Shown here one piece after another: positions 1 to 12,000 of a stretch of DNA of 64,000 nt. The translations under genes were made by a program, and so were the position numbers. The DNA is taken from positions 62,001-126,000 of the forward strand of contig CAZCTC010000007.1 in NCBI GenBank assembly GCA_964501335.1, read 5' to 3'. Position 1 is the stretch's first letter. The number at the start of each line of letters is the position of its first letter. This stretch comes from CAZCTC01 sp964501335 (GTDB lineage Bacteria; Chloroflexota; Anaerolineae; B4-G1; SLSP01). The notes below the pieces were generated by a model, which saw only the letters and a list, made by a program, of their open reading frames with translations, did not search any database and was not told the DNA's origin.

Positions 1-1
1 G

Positions 2-3000
2 ATCAACACGGCGACGACGGCAGCGACGGATACGCTCGGGACGGCGTTGCCGCCGCAGAGCGATGCTGCGCCGGTGACGATTGTAGTCAGCGGGTTCACC
101 CTGACGAAGACGCTGGTCTCGGCCAATCCGGCTTACGTGGGCGAACTGGTGACCTATTCGATCACGATCGTGAACACGGGCACGACGACGCTGACAACGG
201 TACCGTTGACGGATACCTTCGACGGGACCTATCTGAGTTACAGCAGCGCAACTCCCGCTCCGGATACGACGGCGGCAGGGCAGTTGAATTGGAACAATGT
301 GGGGCCGATCGCCGCCGGCGGGCAGCGGGTGGTGACGGTGACCTTTACCGCGCTGGCGCCGACGGCCGCGACGACCAACACGGCGACGGCTTCCGCGGTG
401 GACGGCCCCGGCACGGTGCTCCCGCCGCAGAGCGATGAGGCGCCGGTGACGATTGTGGTCAGCGGGTTCACCCTGACGAAGACGCTGGCCTCGGCCAATC
501 CGGCTTACGTCGGCGATCCGGTGACTTTCTCGATTACCATCGTCAACACCGGCACGACGGCTCTGACGACGGTGCCGTTGACCGATACCTTTAATGCAAC
601 TTACCTGAGCTACAGCAGTGCGACGCCGGCTCCTGATACGACGGCGGCGGGCCAGCTGAACTGGAACAATGTGGGGCCGATCGCGGTGGGCGGACAGCGG
701 GTGGTGACGGTGACTTTCACCGCACTGGCTCCGATCCCCGTTACCTTGAATACGGCGACGGCTGGGGCTATCGATGGCCCCGGTACGGTGCTGCCGCCTC
801 AGACCGATCAGGCGGCGGTGACGATTATTTCCAGCGGCTTTGTAGTGACGAAGACCCTGCTTTCGGCCAATCCGGTCTACGTTGGTCAGCCGGTGACTTA
901 CTCGATCACGGTGGTCAATACCGGAACGACGACGTTGGTGACGGTGCCGTTGACGGATACCTTCGACGGGACCTATCTGAGTTACAGCAGCGCAACTCCC
1001 GCTCCGGATACGACGGCGGCGGGACAGTTGAACTGGAACAATGTGGGGCCGATCGCCGCCGGCGGGCAGACGGTGGTGACGGTGACCTTTACCGCGCTGG
1101 CACCTGTTTCCCCGACGATTAACACGGCGACGGTCAGTGCTGTGGACGATCAGGGCAAAATCCTTCCGCCGCAGAGCGATTTGGAGCCGGTGTCCATTGT
1201 GGCGAGCGGCTATATATTGACCAAGACATTGGTTTCGTCCAGCCCTGTTGCGGTGGGGCAGCCGGTGATCTTCTCGATCATGGTGGTCAATACCGGGACC
1301 ACCACGTTGACGACGGTGCCGTTAACCGATACCTACGACGCGACCTATCTGGGTTACAGCAGCGCGAATCCGGTTCCGGACACGACGGCGGCGGGGCAGC
1401 TGAACTGGACCAACCTCGGGCCGATCACGGCGGGCGGGCAGCGGGTGGTGACGGTGACCTTTACCGCCCTGATGCCGGTCTCTCCCACGCTCAACACGGC
1501 GACAACTGCGGCGACCGATACGCTCAGTACGCCGCTGCCGCCCCTGTCTGATAATGCACCAGTGGCGATTGTAGAAAGCGGCTTTGTCCTGACCAAGACG
1601 TTGACTTCGGCCAATCCGGTCTACGTGGGGCAGGCGGTAATCTATGAGATCACGGTGGTCAATACCGGAACGACGACGCTGGCGACGGTGCCGCTGACGG
1701 ATACCTACGACGCAACTTATCTAAGCTACAGCAGCGCCAGTCCGGCTCCGAACACGACGGCGGCGGGGCAGCTGAACTGGACCAATATCGGGCCGCTCGC
1801 GGCGGGCGGGCAACGGGTGGTGACGGTGACCTTTACCGCCCTGGCACCGGTCTCCCCGACCCTTAACACGGCGACGGCCGTAGCGACGGATACGAACGGC
1901 ATCGTGGTGCCGCCGCAAACGGATCAGGAGCCGGTGAGCATTATCGCCAGCGGCTTCGTCCTGACCAAGACGCTGACTTCGGCGAACCCGGTCTATGTGG
2001 GCCAGGCGGTAATCTATGAGATCACGGTGGTCAACACGGGGACGACGACCCTGGCGACGGTGCCGCTGACCGATACCTACGATGCGACCTATCTGAGCTA
2101 CAGCAGTGCGACCCCGGCTCCGGATACGACGGCAGCGGGGCAGCTGAACTGGACCAATATCGGGCCGCTCGCGGCGGGCGGGCAGCGGGTAGTGACGGTG
2201 ACCTTCACGGCCCTGGCGCTGGTCTCTCCGACGCTCAACACGGCGACGGCAGTGGCGACGGATACCAACGGAACGATGGTGCCCCCGCAGACGGATCAAG
2301 AGCCGGTGAGTATCGTTTCCAGCGGTTTTGTGCTGACCAAGACGTTGACTTCGGCGAACCCGGTTTATGTGGGGCAGGCAGTGGTCTACTCGATCACGAT
2401 TGTGAACACGGGGACGACGACCCTGGCGACGGTGCCGCTGACGGATACCTACGACGCGACTTATCTGAGCTACAGCAGCGCGAACCCGGCTCCGGATACT
2501 ACGGCGGCGGGTCAGCTGAACTGGACCAATATCGGGTCGATCGCGGCGGGCGGGCAGCGGGTGGTGACGGTAACCTTTACGGCGTTGGCGCCGGTCTCTC
2601 CGACCCTTAACACAGCGACCGCCGTAGCGACGGATACGAACGGCACCGTGGTGCCGCCGCAAACGGATCAGGAGCCGGTGAGTATCATCGCCAATGGTTT
2701 TGTGTTGACTAAGACGCTGATGTCGGCGAATCCGGTTTATGTGGGGCAGCCGGTGGTCTACTCGATCACGGTGGTCAACACGGGGACGACGACCCTGGTG
2801 ACGGTGCCGTTGACGGATACCTTTAATGTGACCTATCTGAGTTACAGCAGTGCGACGCCGGCGCCGGATACCACGGCAGCGGGGCAGCTGAACTGGACCA
2901 ATATCGGGCCGATCGCGGTGGGTGGGCAGCGGGTGGTGACGGTAACCTTTACGGCGCTGGCGCCGGTCTCTCCGACCCTTAACACGGCGACGGCGGTGGC

Positions 3001-6000
3001 GACGGATACCAACGGGACGATGGTGCCGCCGCAGACCGATCAGGAACCGGTCAGCATCGTCAATAGTGGCTTTATCTTGACCAAGACGCTGACTTCGGCG
3101 AACCCGGTCTATGTGGGCCAATCGGTAATCTATGAGATCACGGTGGTCAACACGGGGACGACGACCCTGGCGACGGTGCCGTTGACCGATACCTTTAATG
3201 CAACTTACCTGGCTTACAGCAGTGCGACGCCGGCGCCGGATACCACGGCAGCGGGGCTGCTGAACTGGACCAACCTCGGGCCGCTCGCGGCGGGTGGGCA
3301 GCGGGTGGTGACGGTGACCTTCACCGCGCTGGCCCCGATACCTGCTACTTTGAATACGGCGACGGCGGTGGCGACGGATACCAACGGGACGGTGGTGCCG
3401 CCGCAGACCGATCAAGAGCCGGTGAGCATTATTGCCAGCGGCTTCGTCCTGACCAAGACGCTGACTTCGGCGAACCCGGTCTATGTGGGACAGTCGGTGG
3501 TCTATGAGATCACGGTGGTCAACACGGGCACAACGACGCTGGCGACGGTGCCGTTGACCGATACCTTTAATGCGACCTATCTGGGCTATAGCAGTGCGAC
3601 GCCGGCGCCGGATACGACGGCAGCGGGGCAGCTGAACTGGACCAATATCGGGCCGATCGCGGCGGGCGGGCAGCGGGTGGTGACGGTGACCTTCACCGCC
3701 CTGGCTCCGATACCTGCTACTTTGAACACGGCGACGGCGGTGGCGACGGATACGAACGGGACGGTAGTGCCGCCGCAGACCGATCAGGAGCCGGTGAGCA
3801 TCATCGCCAGCGGTTATGTGCTGACCAAGACCTTGACTTCGGCGAACCCGGTCTATGTGGGCCAATCGGTAATCTATGAGATCACGGTCGTCAACACGGG
3901 GACGACGACGCTGGCGACGGTGCCGCTGACGGATACTTACGATGCGACTTATCTGAGTTACGGCAGTGCGAATCCGACCCCGGATACGACGGCGGCGGGG
4001 CAGCTGAACTGGACCAATATCGGGCCGATCGCGGCGGGCGGACAGCGGGTGGTGACGGTGACCTTCACCGCGCTGGCCCCGATACCTGCTACTTTGAATA
4101 CGGCGACGGCGGTGGCGACGGATACCAACGGGACGGTGGTGCCGCCGCAGACCGATCAAGAGCCGGTGAGCATTATTGCCAGCGGCTTCGTCCTGACCAA
4201 GACGCTGACTTCGGCGAACCCGGTCTATGTGGGCCAGTCGGTGGTCTACTCGATCACGGTGGTCAATACGGGCACGACGACCCTGGCGACGGTGCCGTTG
4301 ACCGATACCTACGACGCGACCTATCTGAGTTACAGCAGCGCGAGCCCGGTCCCGGATACGACGGCGGCAGGGCAGCTGAACTGGACCAATATCGGGCCGA
4401 TCGCGGCGGGCGGGCAGCGGGTGGTGACGGTGACCTTCACCGCGCTGGCCCCGATACCTGCTACTTTGAATACGGCGACGGCGGTAGCGACGGATACGAA
4501 CGGCACGGTGGTGCCGCCGCAGACCGATCAGGAGCCGGTGAGCATTGTTTCCAGCGGCTTCGTCTTGACCAAGACACTGACTTCGGCCAACCCGGTCTAT
4601 GTGGGCCAGTCGGTGGTCTATGAGATCACAGTGGTCAACACGGGGACGACGACGCTGGCGACGGTGCCGCTGACGGATACTTACGATGCGACTTATCTGA
4701 GTTACGGCAGTGCGAATCCGACCCCGGATACGACGGCGGCGGGGCAGCTGAACTGGACCAATATCGGGCCGATCGCGGCGGGCGGACAGCGGGTGGTGAC
4801 GGTGACCTTCACGGCGCTGGCGCCGGTCTCTCCGACCCTTAACACGGCAACGACGGTGTCCACGGATACGAACGGCATCGTGGTACCCCCGCAGACCGAT
4901 CAGGAGCCGGTGACGATCGTTTCCAGCGGCTTCATCCTGACCAAGACACTGACTTCGGCGAATCCGGTCTACGTGGGGCAGGCGGTGGTCTACTCGATCA
5001 CGGTGGTCAATACGGGCACGACGACCCTGGCGACGGTGCCGTTGACCGATACCTACGACGCGACCTATCTGAGTTACAGCAGCGCGAGCCCGGTCCCGGA
5101 TACGACGGCGGCAGGGCAGCTGAACTGGACCAATATCGGGCCGATCGCGGCGGGCGGGCAGCGGGTGGTGACGGTGACCTTCACCGCGCTGGCCCCGATA
5201 CCTGCTACTTTGAATACGGCGACGGCGGTAGCGACGGATACGAACGGCACGGTGGTGCCGCCGCAGACCGATCAGGAGCCGGTGAGCATTATCGCCAGCG
5301 GCTTCGTCCTGACCAAGACGCTGACTTCGGCCAACCCGGTCTATGTGGGCCAATCGGTAATCTATGAGATCACGGTGGTCAACACGGGGACGACGACGCT
5401 GGCGACGGTGCCGCTGACGGATACCTACGATGCGACCTATCTGAGCTACAGCAGTGCGACCCCGGCGCCGGATACGACGGCGGCAGGGCAGCTGAACTGG
5501 ACCAATATCGGGCCGATCGCGGCGGGCGGGCAACGGGTGGTGACGGTGACCTTCACCGCGTTGGCGTCGGTTTCCCCGACGCTCAACACGGCGACGGCGG
5601 TGGCGACGGATACGAACGGGACGGTGGTGCCGCCGCAGACCGATCAGGAGCCGGTGAGCATCATCGCCAGCGGCTTTGTGCTGACCAAGACGCTGACTTC
5701 GGCCAATCCGGTCTATGTGGGCCAGTCGGTAATCTATGAGATCACGGTGGTCAACACGGGGACGACGACCCTGGCGACGGTGCCGTTGACCGATACCTTT
5801 AATGCAACTTACCTGGCTTACAGCAGTGCGACGCCGGCGCCGGATACCACGGCAGCGGGGCAGCTGAACTGGACCAACCTCGGGCCGATTGCGGCGGGCG
5901 GGCAGCGGGTGGTGACGGTGACCTTTACCGCGCTGGCGCCGGTCTCTCCGACCCTTAACACGGCGACCGTGAGTGCGACGGATACGAACGGGACGGTGGT

Positions 6001-9000
6001 GCCGCCGCAGACGGATCAGGAGCCGGTGAGCATTGTTTCCAGCGGCTTCGTATTGACCAAGACACTGACTTCGGCGAACCCGGTCTATGTGGGCCAGTCG
6101 GTGGTTTACGAGATCACGGTCGTCAACACGGGGACGACGACGCTGGCGACGGTGCCGTTGACGGATACCTACGACGCGACCTATCTGAGTTACAGCAGCG
6201 CGACGCCGGCTCCGGATACGACGGCGGCGGGGCAGCTGAACTGGGCCAATATCGGGCCGATCGCGGCGGGCGGGCAGACGGTGGTGACGGTGACCTTCAC
6301 GGCCCTGGCGCCGGTCTCTCCGACCCTCAATACGGCGACCGCGGTAGCCACGGATACCAACGGGACGGTGGTGCCGCCGCAGACCGATCAGGAGCCGGTG
6401 AGCATTATCGCCAGCGGCTTCGTCCTGACCAAGACGCTGACTTCGGCCAACCCGGTCTATGTGGGCCAATCGGTAATCTATGAGATCACGGTGGTCAACA
6501 CGGGGACGACGACGCTGGCGACGGTGCCGTTGACCGATACCTTTAATGCAACTTACCTGGCTTACAGCAGTGCGACGCCGGCGCCGGATATGACGGCAGC
6601 GGGGCAGCTGAACTGGACCAACCTCGGGCCGATCGCGGCGGGCGGGCAGCGGGTGGTGACGGTGACCTTCACCGCCCTGGCCCCGATACCCGCTACTTTG
6701 AATACGGCGACGGCGGTGGCGACGGATACCAACGGGACGGTGGTGCCGCCGCAAACGGATCAGGAGCCGGTGAGCATTGTTTCCAGCGGCTTCGTATTGA
6801 CCAAGACACTGACTTCGGCGAACCCGGTCTATGTGGGACAGTCGGTGGTTTATGAGATCACGGTCGTCAACACGGGGACGACGACCCTGGCGACGGTGCC
6901 GCTGACGGATACCTACGATGCGACTTATCTGAGCTACAGCAGTGCGACTCCGGCTCCGGATACGACGGCGGCGGGGCAGCTGAACTGGACCAACCTCGGG
7001 CCGATCGCGGCGGGCGGGCAGCGGGTGGTGACGGTGACCTTCACGGCGCTGGCGCCGGTCTCTCCGACCCTTAACACGGCGACGGCGGTAGCGACGGATA
7101 CGAACGGGACGGTGGTGCCGCCGCAAACGGATCAGGAGCCGGTGAGCATCGTTTCCAGCGGCTTCGTCTTGACCAAGACCTTGACTTCGGCGAACCCGGT
7201 CTATGTGGGCCAGTCGGTGGTCTATGAGATCACAGTGGTCAACACGGGGACGACGACGCTGCTGACGGTGCCGCTGACCGATACCTACGATGCGACTTAT
7301 CTGAGCTACAACAGCGCGACGCCGGCCCCGGATACGACGGCAGCGGGGCAGCTGAACTGGACCAATATCGGGCCGATCGCGGCGGGCGGGCAGCGGGTGG
7401 TGACCGTGACCTTCACGGCCCTGGCGTCGGTCTCCCCGACCCTTAACACGGCGACGGCGGTGGCGACGGATACCAACGGGACGATGGTGCCGCCGCAGAC
7501 GGATCAGGAGCCGGTGACGATCGTTTCCAGCGGCTTCGTATTGACCAAGACGCTGACTTCGGCGAATCCGGTCTATGTGGGGCAGGCGGTGGTCTATGAG
7601 ATCACGGTGGTCAACACGGGCACAACGACCCTGGCGACGGTGCCGCTGACGGATACCTACGACGCGACTTATCTGGCTTACAGCACAGCGAATCCGCTCC
7701 CGGATACGACGGCGGCGGGACAGCTGAACTGGGCCAACCTCGGGCCGATCGCGGCGGGCGGGCAGCGGGTGGTGACGGTGACCTTTACCGCCCTGGCGCC
7801 GGTCTCTCCGACCCTTAACACGGCGACGGCGGTAGCCACGGATACGAACGGGACGGTAGTGCCGCCGCAGACCGATCAGGAACCGGTAACGATTGTTTCC
7901 AGCGGCTTTGTGCTGACCAAGACGCTGACTTCGGCGAACCCGGTCTATGTGGGCCAATCGGTAATCTATGAGATCACGGTGGTCAACACGGGGACGACGA
8001 CGCTGGCGACGGTGCCGCTGACGGATACCTACGATGCGACCTATCTGAGCTACAGCAGTGCGACCCCGGCGCCGGATACGACGGCGGCAGGGCAGCTGAA
8101 CTGGACCAATATCGGGCCGATCGCGGCGGGCGGGCAGCGGGTGGTGACGGTGACCTTCACCGCGCTGGCTCCGATACCTGCTACTTTGAATACGGCGACG
8201 GCGGTAGCGACGGATACCAACGGAACGGTGGTGCCGCCGCAGACCGATCAGGAGCCGGTAAGCATCGTTTCCAGCGGCTTCATCCTGACCAAGACTTTGA
8301 CTTCGGCGAACCCGGTCTATGTGGGCCAATCGGTAATCTATGAGATCACGGTGGTCAACACGGGGACGACGACGCTGGCGACGGTGCCGTTGACGGATAC
8401 CTACGACGCGACTTATCTGGCTTACAGCACAGCGAATCCGCTCCCGGATACCACGGCAGCGGGGCAGCTGAACTGGACCAACCTCGGGCCGATCGCGGCG
8501 GGCGGGCAGCGGGTGGTGACGGTGACCTTCACGGCCCTGGCGCCGGTCTCCCCGACGCTCAATACGGCGACGGCGGTAGCGACGGATACGAACGGGACGG
8601 TGGTGCCGCCGCAGACCGATCAGGAGCCGGTAAGCATCGTTTCCAGCGGTTTTGTGCTGACCAAGACCTTGACTTCGGCGAATCCCGTCTATGTGGGACA
8701 GTCGGTGGTTTATGAGATCACGGTGGTCAATACGGGGACGACGACGCTGGCGACGGTGCCGCTGACGGATACTTACGACGCGACCTACCTGAGTTACAGC
8801 AGCGCGACTCCGGCTCCGGATACGACGGCGGCGGGGCAGCTGAACTGGACCAACCTCGGGCCGATCGCGGCGGGCGGGCAGCGGGTGGTGACGGTGACCT
8901 TCACGGCGCTGGCGCCGGTCTCTCCGACCCTTAACACGGCGACGGCGGTGGCGACGGATACCAACGGGACGATGGTGCCGCCGCAGACGGATCAGGAGCC

Positions 9001-12000
9001 GGTGACGATCGTTTCCAGCGGCTTCGTATTGACCAAGACGCTGACTTCGGCGAATCCGGTCTATGTGGGGCAGGCGGTGGTCTATGAGATCACGGTGGTC
9101 AACACGGGGACGACGACGCTGGCGACGGTGCCGTTGACGGATACTTACGATGCGACTTATCTGAGTTACGGCAGTGCGAATCCGACCCCGGATACGACGG
9201 CGGCGGGGCAGCTGAACTGGACGAATATCGGGCCGATCGCGGCGGGCGGGCAGCGGGTGGTGACCGTGACCTTTACCGCGCTGGTGCCGGTCTCTCCGAC
9301 GCTCAACACGGCGACAGCGGTAGCGACGGATACGAACGGCATCGTGGTGCCGCCGCACACCGATCAGGAACCGGTGACGATCGTTTCCAGCGGCTTCGTC
9401 CTGACCAAGACGCTGACTTCGGCGAATCCGGTCTATGTGGGCCAGGCGGTAATCTATGAGATCACGGTGGTTAACACGGGGACGACGACGCTGGCGACGG
9501 TGCCGCTGACCGATACCTACGATGCGACTTATCTGGCTTACAGCACAGCGAATCCGCTCCCGGATACGACGGCAGCGGGGCAGCTGAACTGGACCAACCT
9601 CGGGCCGATCGCGGCGGGCGGGCAGGCCGTGGTGACGGTGACCTTCACCGCGTTGGCGCCGGTCTCGCCGACGCTCAACACGGCGACGGCGGTAGCCACG
9701 GATACCAACGGGACGGTGGTGCCGCCGCAGACCGATCAGGAGCCGGTGAGCATTATCGCCAGCGGCTTCGTCCTGACCAAGACGCTGACTTCGGCCAACC
9801 CGGTCTATGTGGGCCAATCGGTAATCTATGAGATCACGGTGGTCAACACGGGGACGACGACGCTGGCGACGGTGCCGTTGACGGATACTTACGATGCGAC
9901 TTATCTGAGTTACGGCAGTGCGAATCCGACCCCGGATACGACGGCGGCGGGGCAGCTGAACTGGACGAATATCGGGCCGATCGCGGCGGGCGGGCAGCGG
10001 GTGGTGACCGTGACCTTCACGGCGCTGGTGCCGGTCTCTCCGACGCTCAACACGGCGACGGCGGTGGCGACGGATACGAACGGGACGGTGGTGCCGCCGC
10101 AAACGGATCAGGAGCCGGTGAGCATCGTTTCCAGCGGCTTCGTCTTGACCAAGACCTTGACTTCGGCGAACCCGGTCTATGTGGGCCAATCGGTAATCTA
10201 TGAGATCATGGTCGTCAACACGGGGACGACGACGCTGCTGACGGTGCCGCTGACGGATACCTACGATGCGACTTATCTGAGCTACAACAGCGCGACGCCG
10301 GCCCCGGATACGACGGCAGCGGGGCAGCTGAACTGGACCAATATCGGGCCGATCGCGGCGGGCGGGCAGACTGTCGTAACGGTAACCTTTACTGCGCTGG
10401 CGCCAGTCTCCCCGACGCTCAACACGGCGACGGCGGTGGCGACGGATACGAACGGGACGGTGGTGCCGCCGCAGACCGATCAGGAGCCGGTGACGATCGT
10501 TTCCAGTGGGTTTACGGTCATGAAGACCTTGCTTTCGGCCAATCCCGTCTATGTCGGGCAGCCGGTAGCTTATGTCTTGACGGTTATCAATACGGGCACC
10601 ATCCCCTTGAACTCGGTGCCGTTGACCGATACTTTTGATCCGCTCTACCTGGCTTACAGTATTGCCATTCCGGCGCCGGATGCGACGGCGGCGGGGCAAC
10701 TGAACTGGACCAACATCGGACCGATCGCGGTGGGCGGACAGCGGATGGTAACAGTGACCTTCACCGCGCTGGCGCCGGTTTCCCCGACGATCAACACGGT
10801 GACGGCGGCAGCGACGGATACTATCGGAACGCTTTTGCCGCCGCAGACGGATCAGGAACCTGAATCGATTGTCCAGAGCGGTTTTGTCCTGACCAAGACG
10901 CTGATTTCGGCGAATCCGGTCTACGTGGGGCAGGCAGTAATCTATGAGATCACGGTGGCCAACACGGGGACGACGACGCTGCTGACGGTGCCGCTGACCG
11001 ATACCTACGACGCGGCCTATCTGAGCTACAGTACGGCGAATCCGCTCCCGGACACCACTGCAGCGGGGCAGCTGAACTGGACCAACCTCGGGCCGATTGC
11101 GGCGGGCGGGCAGCGGGTGGTGACGGTGACCTTCACGGCGTTGGCGCCGGTCTCCCCGACGCTCAACACGGCGACCGTGAGTGCGACGGATGAGCCTGGA
11201 CGAATCCTGCCGCCGCAGACGGATCAGGAGCCGGTGACGATCGTTTCCAGTGGCTTCATCCTGACCAAGACGTTGACTTCGGCGAATCCAGTCTACGTAG
11301 GGCAGGCGGTGGTCTACTCGATCACCGTGGTCAATACGGGGACGACGACGCTGCTGACGGTGCCGTTGACCGATACCTACGACGCGATCTATCTGAGTTA
11401 CAGCAGCGCGAACCCGGCTCCGGATACCACGGCAGCGGGACAGCTGAACTGGACCAACCTTGGGCCGATCGCGGCGGGCGGGCAGGCGGTGGTGACGGTG
11501 ACCTTCACGGCGCTGGCGCCGATCTCCCCGACGCTCAACACAGCGACCGCGGTAGCGACGGATACCAACGGGACGGTGGTGCCGCCGCAGACGGATCAGG
11601 AACCGGTGAGTATCGTCTATAGCGGCTTCGTCCTGACCAAGACCCTGGTCTCGGCCAATCCGGTGGCGGTAGGGCAGCCGGTGGTCTACTCGATCACGGT
11701 GGTCAATACGGGGACGACGACGCTGGCGACGGTGCCGCTGACGGATACCTACGACGCGACTTATCTGGCTTACAGCAGCGCGAATCCGGCCCCCGATACC
11801 ACAGCGTTGGGGCAGCTGAACTGGACCAACATCGGGCCGATCGCGGCGGGTGGACAACAGGTAGTGACCGTGACCTTTACGGCGCTGGCGTCGGTCTCTC
11901 CGACCCTCAATACGGCGACCGCGGTAGCCACGGATACCATCGGGACGGTGGTGCCGCCGCAGACCGATCAGGAGCCGGTGACTATCGTCTATAGTGGCTT

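Noticed and set aside
1721..11857. A 10.1-kb minus-strand open frame antisense to the DUF11 gene
   Set aside because: The unit is 124 codons long, so one stop-free antisense unit repeats without a stop. The translation is Arg/His-rich with no domain, and the plus strand encodes a recognisable protein.
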